In this document: piece by piece, positions 45,935 through 55,171 of the stretch
How the letters are laid out: every line of letters begins with the position of its first letter
Numbering within the stretch: the first letter of the stretch is position 1
Source of the DNA: Paenibacillus sp. RC334
GTDB taxonomy: Bacteria; Bacillota; Bacilli; Paenibacillales; Paenibacillaceae
Assembly (NCBI RefSeq): GCF_030034735.1
Contig: NZ_CP125370.1
Span: 2,728,001 to 2,792,000, forward strand
Direction of reading: 5' to 3'
Length of the DNA stretch: 64,000 bases
The notes under the pieces: generated by a model
Seen by the model: the letters and a program-made list of their open reading frames with translations, nothing else
Database searches by the model: none
What the model was told of the DNA's origin: nothing
Made by a program: the position numbers and the translations under genes

Positions 45935-46099
45935 CAATTGCTGGAAAGACAACACGAGCTTGATCCGAAGTAAGAAAAGATTATGGTATGCAGAAGCGGA
46001 AACCGCAGCGGGCTGGCATGTGAATTACTTGGCGAAAAAGGTTTTCATGCGGTTAATATGATCGGTGGCATGAATGAGTGGACAGATACAACGGTATAA
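45935..46099 (+). pseudogene. Rhodanese remnant after cstR
   Basis: In one frame: QLLERQHELDPK, a stop, then EKIMVCRSGNRSGLACELLG and a normal rhodanese end with IGGMNEWTDTTV. Active-site CRSGNRSG is intact. The first half of the domain is missing and an in-frame TAA at 45971 interrupts the rest. AAGGAGG overlaps the cstR stop, showing it was once the next gene of the operon. Confidence 0.75.
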
Positions 46100-46115
46100 G
46101 CATAAAATTTTTCTT

Positions 46116-46147
46116 AGGGCAATATTATTTCAAAAAATTATTGCCCT
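46116..46147 (-). terminator. Hairpin at the end of the beta-helix gene
   Basis: AGGGCAATA pairs with TATTGCCCT around the stop codon of the minus-strand gene; T-rich on the minus side. Confidence 0.7.
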
Positions 46148-47297
46148 CTATACATAAGGAATACTGAACATAAGTGCCTAAATTTTGATTGAAATAAACA
46201 CGATTTTGAGAAGTTTCCTTCGTAACCCGAATGCCAAAATCCCCATTTCCATTGGATATGATTTCATTTAAATGAATGCTGGATTGTTGAACATCCGTTT
46301 CCAGATAAATACCGTTCGAATCACTCGTCCAATCACGAATTTTACCACGCCCTTTCCATGCTCCAAAATTAGAAATGTTATTACTGGAAATATTGATTTT
46401 AGAACATCGCAAAACCTGGATGCCCGAGAAATCAGGATGATCAATCGTGTTGAACATCACGTTAATACCGCCAGAGAGCTGATCCAGTTCAATGCCAAAA
46501 AAGCGAGTGTCCAAGATAATATTATAAACAATCTCTAATCCATGGTATCGACTGCTTAATGAAATAGGGTGCTCTAAATTGCGGGAAACACGAATACCTG
46601 AATTGATCGAACGAAGGATGATGTTCCTTTCAATGCGATTGTTATAAGCGGGCAATGAGTAAGAGATACCGGAGAGAGGAGAATCCTTAATGAGATTGCC
46701 CAATACTTCGGAATCACGGCACATATAAAAAGAGATCGAGGAGCCAAATACATTGTTATAGCGCACTTTACCATTTTTCTGAAGAGAAAAGGATATGCCA
46801 TCCCCTATAAAATCAGAATATACGGTGTTATTTTCAAACACATTTTCATTATCGAGATGATTTTCTTCTACTGCTGCAATCGTTTCTGCGCCTGCTGCCA
46901 CCTTTGGACCAGCAAAGTATACGGCAAAAATACTTGCAGTACCTAAAATTTTATTTCCTTCAATGCGGGTACGGTTAGAGGATGCAATAACAAGAGCTGC
47001 TTGAGCAGAGTGAGTTAATGAATCTAGGGTTAAACGGGTAATTGAAACATCATTGGCGTTAATTGTAATTAAGTCCTTTGAAGGATCGGTTTGACGGAGT
47101 ATCGTATGTTCAACGGATTCACCCTGTATTTTTGTAGCATGATTTTGAATCAGCACAGTAGAAGAAACATTGTAAATACCGTTTTTCACAAAAATATTTG
47201 TTTCATTGGATGCTAAGGCTTCAATTAGAGAAAGGTAGTCACCCGATCCATCAGCGGCTACAACAGCAGACGGGGAGGAGGCGATAGATTTGTCCAA
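46125..47297 (-). CDS. Right-handed parallel beta-helix (pectate lyase-fold) protein
   Basis: About 390 residues from TTG 47297, eight bases after GGAGG. The longer frame up to 47522 would run antisense through the TPP riboswitch and is rejected. It opens with SAVVAADGSGDYLSLIEALA, a common pectate-lyase/pectinesterase start, and is built of about 22-residue coils with N-rich turns (RIEGNKILGTAS, NVFENNTVYSDF, RIERNIILRSINSGIRV, KINISSNNISNF). Such folds are found in polysaccharide lyases, epimerases and phage tailspikes. No signal peptide is visible and no catalytic set can be assigned. Substrate unknown. Confidence 0.8.
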   Translation of the reverse strand: MDKSIASSPSAVVAADGSGDYLSLIEALASNETNIFVKNGIYNVSSTVLIQNHATKIQGESVEHTILRQTDPSKDLITINANDVSITRLTLDSLTHSAQAALVIASSNRTRIEGNKILGTASIFAVYFAGPKVAAGAETIAAVEENHLDNENVFENNTVYSDFIGDGISFSLQKNGKVRYNNVFGSSISFYMCRDSEVLGNLIKDSPLSGISYSLPAYNNRIERNIILRSINSGIRVSRNLEHPISLSSRYHGLEIVYNIILDTRFFGIELDQLSGGINVMFNTIDHPDFSGIQVLRCSKINISSNNISNFGAWKGRGKIRDWTSDSNGIYLETDVQQSSIHLNEIISNGNGDFGIRVTKETSQNRVYFNQNLGTYVQYSLCIEGNNFLK

Positions 47298-47393
47298 AAA
47301 GTAAACCTCCAAACGTTTTCTACATATTGCGATCCATGTCTTTATGGCAATTACCTGTTGATTTTTGTACGACGAACCCGTAACATTAGAAAA

Positions 47394-47497
47394 AAATATA
47401 ACGGGAGCCTGTGGAAGCAAGCTGAGAGTACGACTAAGCCGTCGTAGACCGTGTGAACCTGTTGGATAATGCCAGCGTAGGGATATAAGTGTATACA
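47394..47497 (+). promoter_or_regulatory. TPP riboswitch (THI element) controlling thiM
   Basis: Contains the conserved pieces in order: ACGGGAGCC, GCTGAGAGTA (CUGAGA box), GACCGTGTGAACCTG and GGATAATGCCAGCGTAGGGA. Binding of thiamine pyrophosphate is expected to favour the terminator at 47510 and switch off thiM. Confidence 0.95.
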
Positions 47498-47509
47498 TAT
47501 GTATAAGCC

Positions 47510-47551
47510 AACAGCCTTTCACAGGTTCCTGAAGAAAGAAGGTTGTTTTTT
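47510..47551 (+). terminator. Riboswitch expression platform: terminator before thiM
   Basis: AACAGCCTTTC pairs with GAAAGAAGGTTGTT, followed by TTTT. It ends at the thiM start and also contains the ribosome site GAAGG, so it could act on both transcription and translation. Confidence 0.7.
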
Positions 47552-48370
47552 GTGTTAGATAATATGGCTTTGTTGCTACAAAATATGCGGGATACGAATC
47601 CGCTCATTCACAATATAACCAATGTGGTCGTCACCAATTTCACGGCGAACGGACTGCTCGCGCTCGGCGCTTCACCAGTTATGGCATACGCCAAAGAGGA
47701 AGTCGCAGATATGGCCCGAATTGCAGGGGCGCTTGTACTTAACATCGGTACGTTAAATGAAGAACTCGTAGAGTCTATGATTGTGGCTGGTTTATCGGCT
47801 AATGAACATGGGGTACCCGTGCTGTTAGATCCCGTGGGTGCGGGAGCGACTCCATTCCGCACAGCCTCCGCCCTCCGTATTCTGGATCGGGTCAAGGTGG
47901 ATATTGTTCGTGGTAACGCTGCTGAAGTTGCACAAATCATTGGCGAAGACATGCAGATTAAAGGTGTCGATGCTGGAGAAACAGGTGATTTGAATATTTC
48001 ACAACTTGCAGTCAAAGCAGCCCATCAACTGAATACCATTGTTGCAATCACCGGCAAAGAAGACGTCATTACCGACGGCCGTATAGGGTGGATCATTGAA
48101 AATGGCCATAGCCTGCTTACCAAAGTTACCGGGGCTGGTTGCCTATTAACTTCGGTACTGGGCGCTTTCACTGCTGTCGAAAACGACAGGCTTACTGCTG
48201 GTATGGCAGCGCTTGCTGTATATGGTGTTGCTGCTGAAATGGCAGCGGAACGAAAAGGCACGGAAGGACCAGGAAGCTTTCAGATCGAGCTGCTTAATAT
48301 GCTGTTCGCTATAACGCCGGACGATGTACGCCAGTACGGTAGGGTGCGCCCGCTAGATCGGATATTCTGA
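47552..48370 (+). CDS. thiM: Hydroxyethylthiazole kinase
   Basis: 272 residues from GTG 47552. Ribokinase-like fold with [49 protein letters not shown] and the nucleotide motif [15 protein letters not shown], in which the catalytic Cys replaces the usual Asp, as in ThiM. It phosphorylates 4-methyl-5-(2-hydroxyethyl)thiazole in thiamine salvage. The upstream TPP riboswitch confirms the assignment. No thiE or thiD follows; the gene stands alone with a terminator at 48405. Confidence 0.96.
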   Translation: MLDNMALLLQNMRDTNPLIHNITNVVVTNFTANGLLALGASPVMAYAKEEVADMARIAGALVLNIGTLNEELVESMIVAGLSANEHGVPVLLDPVGAGATPFRTASALRILDRVKVDIVRGNAAEVAQIIGEDMQIKGVDAGETGDLNISQLAVKAAHQLNTIVAITGKEDVITDGRIGWIIENGHSLLTKVTGAGCLLTSVLGAFTAVENDRLTAGMAALAVYGVAAEMAAERKGTEGPGSFQIELLNMLFAITPDDVRQYGRVRPLDRIF

Positions 48371-48404
48371 AATCAAGCATAAATCATACGATTATCTTTG
48401 GTAT

Positions 48405-48425
48405 CCGCGCTGGGCGCGGTTTTTT
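48405..48425 (+). terminator. Terminator of thiM
   Basis: CCGCGC TGG GCGCGG then TTTTTT. Confidence 0.9.
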
Positions 48426-48664
48426 ATGTATGCAAGTCCTTGTTCTTCTATTGGGGCAAGAGCTTGTACTGATAGTCTGGGAACGGAAGTACAACTCAAT
48501 GGAGTCGATCAGTCTAAACATTTCCTATAAATATTCCGATAACTATTAAATGGGCACCTACTGCTCATGCCAAATATTGCCAATTATGTATTGCAGCAGT
48601 GGATTTTTGTAAGCTTGCTTACTGGTTAGACAAATACATATTGTTATCAAGGAGAGCATAGATC

Positions 48665-50533
48665 ATGAATAAGAAGCGCTTGCGCCAATGGATGGCTCCG
48701 TTCGCAACGGCTACACTGATTTTAAATACGGGATATGGTATCTGGGGAGGGACGGATGCGGTGGCGAGCCAATCCGCTGCTCTGAGTATTGCACCAGCAG
48801 AGGTGAGCAATCTGACAGCGGTTCCGTTAGATACAACAAGGGTGAATTTGTCTTGGACCAACCCGTCGGACATCAATTTTGACCATGTAAAGGTGATCGG
48901 TGTCAGCACCGACGTGTATGTAGATAACATCCTAAGTAACTCTTATACGCTGAGCGGCTTACAGCCGAATACGACATATACCTTCCGAGTGAAGACGGTG
49001 GGTAAGAGTGGTAATGAATCTCAAGGTACTACAGTACAGACTAAAACAGCTTCCGTTGATGCTCCTGTAGATAAGACACCACCAGGAGAGGTAAGCGGGC
49101 TGACAGCGACGAATGTGGGTTACAACGCTTTTACTGTGAATTATATATTGCCGAAGGATGCTGACCTGAACCAAGCCATTATCTATTTAAATGACAAAGA
49201 GGTGCAGCGAACTACAGGGACGTCCTATACGTTCAGTGGATTGATTGCTTCGACAAACTATAAGGTAACAGTTAAGACAGTGGACAAATCCGGCAACATA
49301 TCTGGAGGGGTCAATATTCCGGTTACGACAACAGCGCTCACCGTCGATACAGTGCCAGAAGTAACAGGAGCTTCAGTGACATCAGTTAATAACTATAGCG
49401 TTACTGTTTCCTGGACGAGGCCCAGCGGAATTAGTACGGTCAGTCTGTATAAGGACGGACAACTGGTAACCGATTCAACAGGAACATCCTATACATTCAA
49501 CAATCTGTCGGCAAGCCAGACATACACGTTTATGATCAGGTCCAAGCGAAGCACAGGTGCATTGTCCTCCGGTGTGAGGCTGACTGCCACAACGAACAGC
49601 ACGTCCTCCAATTCGTCGGAAGTATCCAATCTTGAAGTAGATAGCAAGAGTGATACCTGGATCAAAATTACTTACGATATGCCGAGTCAGGCCGAAAAAG
49701 TGAAAATATATGTTGATGGTGATTATAGGGGCACTACATCCTCTGAATCCTACAAAATTACGGATTTACGTGAAGGACGCTGGTATGAGATTAAGGTCAC
49801 AAGCGTAAATAGCAGTGGAAGGGAATCTAGCGGTGTAAAGATCTCAGAACGTGCAGATAGTTATAGCTATTCCTCGTCTTCATCTAGTTCATCCAACTAT
49901 GAGAAAGCAAGAGATTTGATGCGAATTGCGGAAAACAGTTTGAACGCCTCCGACTGGCGGTCTGCCAGAGACGCAATCAGTGATCTGCCGAGCGGGACAC
50001 GTAAAAGCGACCTTCTGGATCGGCTGGAAGCTATTCGCAATAGAGCGATTGGTACCAGTAGCTCATCGACCGGGACAAGCTCAGCTACATCGACTTCTGG
50101 CACAGCGTCTTCATACTCTAACAATGCGTTTTCCTCATATTCAACTTCATTCACCCTGACACCAGGATCTACATCAGCTTATGTCGATGGGCGTACTACG
50201 ACGATGGCTCAGGCACCACGAGTGATAAATGGGGTAACGATGGTCCCGCTGCGCTTTATCGGTGAACGTGTGGGCTACCAAGTGAACTATGATAAAGCGA
50301 CCAAAAAGATTATCATGAATCGCCTTACCGATGGCAAACAAGTGGTGCTTCAAGTCAAGAATTCGACCCTTGCAGTGTACGAGTTAAACAATTCTCGGAA
50401 TTACTCGACGAACATCACAGCTCCGGTTATTATTAACGGGCACACGCTGGTTCCATTACGAGTCATTAGTGAGCTTTCGGGCTATCAGGTGAACTATAAC
50501 GCTGTATCCAAACAAATCACGATTACAAAATAA
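48665..50533 (+). CDS. Secreted FN3-repeat protein with copper amine oxidase-like N domain
   Basis: 622 residues. Signal peptide (KKRLRQWMAPFATATLILNT, cleavage near AVA). Four fibronectin type III domains follow at about 40-130, 138-227, 233-315 and 322-395, then a Ser-rich stretch, a helical segment (about 412-460, KARDLMRIAENSLNASDWRS), a second Ser/Thr-rich linker and at the C-terminus two copper-amine-oxidase-N-like repeats (about 505-622; VINGVTMVPLRFIGERVGYQ, IINGHTLVPLRVISELSGYQ). The last domain is common in Paenibacillus cell-surface proteins and has no oxidase activity. Probable wall- or matrix-associated protein; ligand unknown. Confidence 0.9.
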   Translation: MNKKRLRQWMAPFATATLILNTGYGIWGGTDAVASQSAALSIAPAEVSNLTAVPLDTTRVNLSWTNPSDINFDHVKVIGVSTDVYVDNILSNSYTLSGLQPNTTYTFRVKTVGKSGNESQGTTVQTKTASVDAPVDKTPPGEVSGLTATNVGYNAFTVNYILPKDADLNQAIIYLNDKEVQRTTGTSYTFSGLIASTNYKVTVKTVDKSGNISGGVNIPVTTTALTVDTVPEVTGASVTSVNNYSVTVSWTRPSGISTVSLYKDGQLVTDSTGTSYTFNNLSASQTYTFMIRSKRSTGALSSGVRLTATTNSTSSNSSEVSNLEVDSKSDTWIKITYDMPSQAEKVKIYVDGDYRGTTSSESYKITDLREGRWYEIKVTSVNSSGRESSGVKISERADSYSYSSSSSSSSNYEKARDLMRIAENSLNASDWRSARDAISDLPSGTRKSDLLDRLEAIRNRAIGTSSSSTGTSSATSTSGTASSYSNNAFSSYSTSFTLTPGSTSAYVDGRTTTMAQAPRVINGVTMVPLRFIGERVGYQVNYDKATKKIIMNRLTDGKQVVLQVKNSTLAVYELNNSRNYSTNITAPVIINGHTLVPLRVISELSGYQVNYNAVSKQITITK

Positions 50534-50583
50534 CTGCTTCTGTAAAAACAATTTCAAAGTAATAGTTTGGAACTCAGCTTGTC

Positions 50584-50627
50584 GAGAAACCCGGTCATTT
50601 CCATGACGTAGGGTTTCTCTTTTTTTG
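50584..50627 (+). terminator. Bidirectional terminator
   Basis: GAGAAACCC pairs with GGGTTTCTC around GTCAT..ATGAC, then TTTTTTT. It separates convergent genes. Confidence 0.9.
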
Positions 50628-50643
50628 TATGAAAGCCCGCGAT

Positions 50644-51831
50644 TTACGCGAGTTCTTTTTCAAGATAAGCATCAATTTTTGCGAGGGCTTTTTCTGTCCC
50701 GCCGGATTGCTGGAAGCTATCATTTATTTTTTGTATTCCTTTTTTATACGCTGCGTTCGATATCACTTCATGTACAGCCTCTCTTAACGAATGTGCATTG
50801 ATATGCTCTTTGGTTATTCGATAGCCAGCTTGAAGTTCCGTTAACCGCTGCGCGACCATCGGCTGATCCTTGTCCTGGGGCAGTACGACCAAGGGAACAT
50901 TGAAGTGAATCCCTTCATTCACGCTGTTCATTCCACCATGAGTAATAAATACATCTGCATGACGTAATACCTCCAATTGGGGAACATAAGGAGAAATAAT
51001 AAAGTGCTCAGGGGCCGGATTGATTTTCGTAAAGTCAGCCTTCTCACCAGCTGCAATCACAACCATGCCTTCAAAATCGGAAAAAGCTTCAATACAGGTG
51101 TTAAAAAAGTCTTCAACATGATCCAAAACTGTTCCCATCGAAATATACAGAACCTTGTTATTTTGTAATACATCCAAAGGAAAAGAATGTTCCCCTTTGC
51201 GCTCAGGGAAGCTCGGACCGATAAAAAGGTTCTCCTCACCAAAACGGTCACCGTCCGGTTGGAAATATCGGCTGGTATATACCACATTCAGCTCCCCTGA
51301 ATTGTTCATAAACTGAACCATATCCTCAGGAGCAACCCCGAATCTTTCTTTCATGAGATGCAGTGAAGCCGTGGCATGTTCATCAAGCTGAAATGGCACT
51401 TTTGCTTCGGAGCTAAAGAGATTGCTAGCCATCCGATTATTTGAAATTAAAAAGGATGGTGATGAAGCAATACCTGGGATATTCAAATAATCTCTAACTA
51501 ACTCACCAGCTCCGAATCTATCATAGAATACAAAGTCAAAATCAATATTTTCGGATAACTTCTGAGTAATTGCCAATATGTCCAGCGAAGTCTGAATATG
51601 AATGTTCAAAAATGCGTTCAATCCGGCCGGAGATGCAGTGTTGATGGAAGCAGTCCTGATCAGATCGGGGTGCAGGTGAACCGTTGCTCCAACTGCTTCG
51701 AGTCTGTCCTTGTATTTCTCAGTTGTAATGTAATGTACCTGATCTCCCCGTGCTGCAAAGGCCTGCGTAATCCCTATCGTAGGGTTCACATGTCCTTCTG
51801 CCGGAAAGTTAACCATTAATATGTGTAGCAT
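50644..51831 (-). CDS. Macrolide-type UDP-glycosyltransferase (GT1, YjiC-like)
   Basis: 395 residues. N-terminal ILMVNFPAEGHVNPTIGITQ is the acceptor-side start of MGT-family GT1 enzymes; the C-terminal HADVFITHGGMNSVNEGIHF and PLVVLPQDKDQPMVAQRLTE bind UDP-sugar. Relatives glucosylate macrolides, flavonoids and other small hydrophobic acceptors and can give antibiotic resistance. ATG 51831. Single gene. Confidence 0.93.
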   Translation of the reverse strand: MLHILMVNFPAEGHVNPTIGITQAFAARGDQVHYITTEKYKDRLEAVGATVHLHPDLIRTASINTASPAGLNAFLNIHIQTSLDILAITQKLSENIDFDFVFYDRFGAGELVRDYLNIPGIASSPSFLISNNRMASNLFSSEAKVPFQLDEHATASLHLMKERFGVAPEDMVQFMNNSGELNVVYTSRYFQPDGDRFGEENLFIGPSFPERKGEHSFPLDVLQNNKVLYISMGTVLDHVEDFFNTCIEAFSDFEGMVVIAAGEKADFTKINPAPEHFIISPYVPQLEVLRHADVFITHGGMNSVNEGIHFNVPLVVLPQDKDQPMVAQRLTELQAGYRITKEHINAHSLREAVHEVISNAAYKKGIQKINDSFQQSGGTEKALAKIDAYLEKELA

Positions 51832-52402
51832 TCATCATCACTCCTTTACGCATCGTTAGAGACCTCAGTTTTCACTGAATCTCTCTATCTATAATAACAA
51901 TAATATTTATATTTTCAAATGATATCCTTTCAATATTCCTCTTAAGGTCTCTCAGCATACCGTAAGAAGCCATCTATACTGTTGCGAACTTAGCAGCAGC
52001 TCTGCCCGTTTCCGTCCGATTTTGCTTACCTCGAACTGCGATTGTCGGGATGATCCCCCATTGCTACGTTGGGAGAAATTCTATTCAAACTGTTGGGCAG
52101 CGACTATTATATTCGGCCTGATCTTTTCAACCATTCTAACACTTTTTGTGGTACCTACTCTTTTATATGGTTGTAGCTAATCTGAAGCTGAAACGGAAGC
52201 ATAAGAAGGAAATGTAAACAAATAACGATACAACGAATAGTAAGAGTAGTCTTATTCATCAAAAGCAGTATAAACAGATTTTAGATGGTACCAAAGGAGA
52301 GAATTGTATAGGTGTTGTTTTTTATACTTCTCTATTAGCCTACACCCTATTCTATTCTTGTTCATATGATGAAAGACAAACAAGTAGAAAAGAGGGCGAC
52401 CC
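51832..52402. other. Gene-poor stretch with pump remnant
   Basis: 571 bases. Besides the RND remnant at 51990-52217, I see only AT-rich sequence that probably contains the promoters of the flanking divergent glycosyltransferase genes. Confidence 0.5.
51990..52217 (+). pseudogene. Remnant of an RND efflux permease C-terminus
   Basis: Pieces in shifted frames: ARFRPILLT near 52005, TAIVGMIP near 52035 and from 52094 AATIIFGLIFSTILTLFVVP, followed in another frame by ANLKLKRKHKKEM and a stop at 52215. The order and sequence fit the last three helices of AcrB/SwrC-type pumps. Nothing of the rest of the gene is present. Confidence 0.7.
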
Positions 52403-53116
52403 TTGAATAAAAAAGAGACCAGAAATGGTGTTTCCATTATTGCATGTACCAATCGTCCGCAATTTTTTGACAACATTCTGCAAAATTACAGAAGACAGCG
52501 TTATAAAAGTAAAGAGCTTATTATCATTCTGAATAATGACAGCATGAACCTGCAGTTATACCGAAACCGCGTTAGGGGCTCTGCCCATGTTACCGTATAT
52601 CAAGTTCCTGAAAACATATCATTAGGGCAATGTTTAAATGCTGGAATGACGAGGGCCCGACTCTCGTTGGTCGCTAAATTTGATGATGATGACTACTACT
52701 CGCCGTTTTACTTGAAAGAGCAGGTTAAAGAGCTGAAGCGCACCAAGAGTGATATTGTGGGCAAGCATTCTTGTCTTGTTTATTTGAGTGCTTCCAAGAA
52801 GCTTTTGATCAGATCACCTAAAGAAGCGAATAAACATGTAGAATTTGTACAAGGTGGTACCATTCTATTTAAAAAGGAAGTATTAAAAAAGGTTCGTTTC
52901 ACCGACCGCTCAATCGGGGAGGATGTAACCTTTTTGAGGCAATGCAGAAAAAAGGGATTCAAAACGTATGCTACATCTCCTTTCAATTATGTATACCAGC
53001 GGAGACAGAACAAAAAGAGCCATACGTGGAGAGCGGGAGACGATTTTTATATAGAAGGGAGCCGATTGGTAGTGATAACGGATCATTACCGTTCGATCGC
53101 AGACAAAGAGGTTTAA
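52403..53116 (+). CDS. GT2-family glycosyltransferase
   Basis: 237 residues from TTG 52403 after GAGGG. GT-A fold: VSIIACTNRPQFFDNILQNY at the start, ENISLGQCLNAGMTRA and the metal/nucleotide motif AKFDDDDYYSP, then VQGGTILFKKEVLKKVRF and GEDVTFLRQCRKKG. Similar small glycosyltransferases occur in Bacillales spore coat or cell-surface polysaccharide loci. Donor and acceptor are unknown. It stands alone among gene remnants, so its original operon may have been lost. Confidence 0.85.
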   Translation: MNKKETRNGVSIIACTNRPQFFDNILQNYRRQRYKSKELIIILNNDSMNLQLYRNRVRGSAHVTVYQVPENISLGQCLNAGMTRARLSLVAKFDDDDYYSPFYLKEQVKELKRTKSDIVGKHSCLVYLSASKKLLIRSPKEANKHVEFVQGGTILFKKEVLKKVRFTDRSIGEDVTFLRQCRKKGFKTYATSPFNYVYQRRQNKKSHTWRAGDDFYIEGSRLVVITDHYRSIADKEV

Positions 53117-54124
53117 AGAAGAGATAGCAAAACACTTCAAGTACCGATGGCCTGCTCATTCTACTGGATAAAGGTGCAGGTTACTTACGGGGAGATATCC
53201 GATACGTCAAAAAGTTATCCATATTTGCATCCTTGGCCAAGAAAATGGGGAGAGGGCTGCAAATGGCTTAAGCGGTTTATAGGAAGTTACATTTTCGTCT
53301 TTCGTAAAAAATTTGAATGCCGGAAATTATATTTAACCACTAATGTCACTCGGCCTTAAGCTAAGAAGACAAGGGACAAGAAGGGATGGTATGTTCTGTC
53401 ACGATATGGAGAAGGCCCAAAGAGTTATCATAGTGGCATCTAAGCGTTCAAATTCCTTAGAAATAAAGAGGTCTGAGCAAATATTAGTTAAATTTTAGAA
53501 TTCAATAAGAGTGTATTCTAACAAATTTGTTACCCGACTTCGAAAGTGTAAGGATTGATGCGACCATTGTTCGTGTCCATCAGCACGGAGCCGGAGCAAA
53601 AGGGGGCCGTATTTTCAGGCTATAGGAAGGTCCCGAGGCGGACTGATCACTAAAATTCACGCCGTTGTGGATGCTTTAGGTAATCCGCTGCGCTTAGAGT
53701 TGACGGCGGGACAGCGTCACGACTCCGTCATGGGCTACGAAATGCTAATCGCTTTGATAAATTGACATGTACCTTCAAGGCTTTTTTGACGTTGGCTTCG
53801 ATTATGATCTGGCTTGCTTAGGTTTGAATACACGCCCTAAACGTAACGCTAGTACGGGCATTATATTGACAATGGATTTAACCATTGATACACACAGTCG
53901 CCACATTGGCGGCTTTCTTGTTTTAAGGTTCTCGGTTTTTGCATGAAAACACTGGTGATCATCGCTCATTCAAAATTACATCGTTAGCAGATATCTTTTT
54001 AAGCCATTTGTAGTAGCCTTCGCGTGAAAACCTCTGCAGTCTTAGGATCCGTTCTAATGGTTACGTCAGCCTCCTTTTAGCCACTTCTTTATCTATGAAG
54101 ACGAAGGAGAGGATTCAATTCATT
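53117..54124. other. Degenerate region with transposase remnant
   Basis: About 1 kb. It contains the IS5-type remnant at 53554-53765 and a weak hairpin GTCGCCA/TGGCGGC followed by T-rich sequence at 53896-53921. The frame from 53157 (LLDKGAGYLRGDIRYVKKLS, to 53268) may be another coding remnant, but I cannot assign it. Confidence 0.5.
53554..53765 (+). mobile_element. IS5-family transposase remnant
   Basis: IDATIVRVHQHGAGAKGGRI is followed after a frame change by GRSRGGLITKIHAVVDALGN, then PLRLELTAGQRHDSVMGYEM. These are the DDE-region motifs (the D in IDATIVRVHQ, the D in VVDALGN) of IS5/IS427-like transposases. The N-terminus, the C-terminus and any terminal repeats are missing, so it is dead. 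Confidence 0.8.
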
Positions 54125-55000
54125 CTATACATCATTCATCATGTCATTGGCATAGAACTTTTTAAACGATTCTGTTGCGGTTTGCATGTTTTTCAAGTAG
54201 TCGATTTTATAGATACAGGAGTATATAACGTTTAACACGTAGTCAAAGGCGATTTGCGAAGAAAATGTACCAATCTTGGCAAGTTTCACTTCGTCATTAG
54301 GAACCTGTATACAGATCGTACTGAGATTTGCCAATTCACTTTGATTGGTCGCTGTGATCGTTATAAAAGGGATGTTCTCGCGTCTGAAATGTTGAGCAAC
54401 TTTTATATAACTCGGCGACTTTCCATGGTAGGTTAAGAAAATGGCGCAATCTCGTGGTGTAAGATTGATGGTATGGTGAGCCCATTCGGATAGCTCGGTG
54501 GCAATGACTACATATTTGTTGATTTTAAACAATTTATTCTGAAAACTTTTCGCTCGGATTTGTGAATCGCCTAAGGCATAGATGAAAATTCTTTCTGCTC
54601 GATCCAGCAACTGAGCTGTTTGTGACAGCAAGTCATCATCCATAAATGCAAAGTTTTTTTCAATGGTTTCCTTCATTAATTCCGCAATCTCTTTTGCCAC
54701 CTGAAGTGAAGACTCACCCAAACTGAAAGGGTAATTGGGGTCCACATTGGAAATGTTCTGGGTGTTTTGCTGGAATTCCAGAGCAAGTTTGATAATGAAC
54801 TCCTTGAAGCCAGATAGTCCAAGTTTATGAGTTAAACGGTTAATCGCGGAATGCGAGGTATACGTAACTTTCGCAAGTTCTTGAACAGTTAAGTGAAGGA
54901 TACGTTCCTTATGAGTCAAAATATAGGAAGCGATGCTTTTTTCATTTGGTGTAAAGTTATGCATGTCTGATAATTGCGTCAGTATTTTCAACAGGTTCAC
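54125..55000 (-). CDS. MurR/RpiR-family regulator
   Basis: 291 residues, GTG start at 55000. N-terminal HTH_6 domain (NFTPNEKSIASYILTHKERI, LTVQELAKVTYTSHSAINRL) and C-terminal SIS domain (about 110-260; RIFIYALGDSQIRAKSFQNK, FLTYHGKSPSYIKVAQHFRR). SIS domains sense sugar phosphates. It is divergent from two Gfo/Idh/MocA dehydrogenase genes and likely regulates them in response to a phosphorylated sugar derivative. Confidence 0.93.
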   Translation of the reverse strand: MNLLKILTQLSDMHNFTPNEKSIASYILTHKERILHLTVQELAKVTYTSHSAINRLTHKLGLSGFKEFIIKLALEFQQNTQNISNVDPNYPFSLGESSLQVAKEIAELMKETIEKNFAFMDDDLLSQTAQLLDRAERIFIYALGDSQIRAKSFQNKLFKINKYVVIATELSEWAHHTINLTPRDCAIFLTYHGKSPSYIKVAQHFRRENIPFITITATNQSELANLSTICIQVPNDEVKLAKIGTFSSQIAFDYVLNVIYSCIYKIDYLKNMQTATESFKKFYANDMMNDV

Positions 55001-55171
55001 CCCAGCTTAATTGAAATAACGTGGATCAAGAACATCAAATAAACATTTTGTTTAAAAATAAACCGTCATTGATACAAATCATTGGTCGAATGTACCGTTA
55101 TGGCGGCAAATCCTTTACGCACGACTTTCTTCTTCTATAATAAATGAAAAAGAGCCTGAGGGGGAATGAAT

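Noticed and set aside
46125..47522. Full 465-residue minus-strand frame as the beta-helix protein
   Set aside because: The first 75 codons are antisense to the TPP riboswitch and have no protein-like character; TTG 47297 has a well-placed GGAGG.
49860..50160. Ser-rich repeats in the FN3 protein as a tandem DNA repeat
   Set aside because: Low-complexity coding for a linker; units are not regular at the DNA level.
53157..53268. Possible coding remnant after the GT2 gene
   Set aside because: 36 codons, no recognisable family, no start; mentioned only in the region note.
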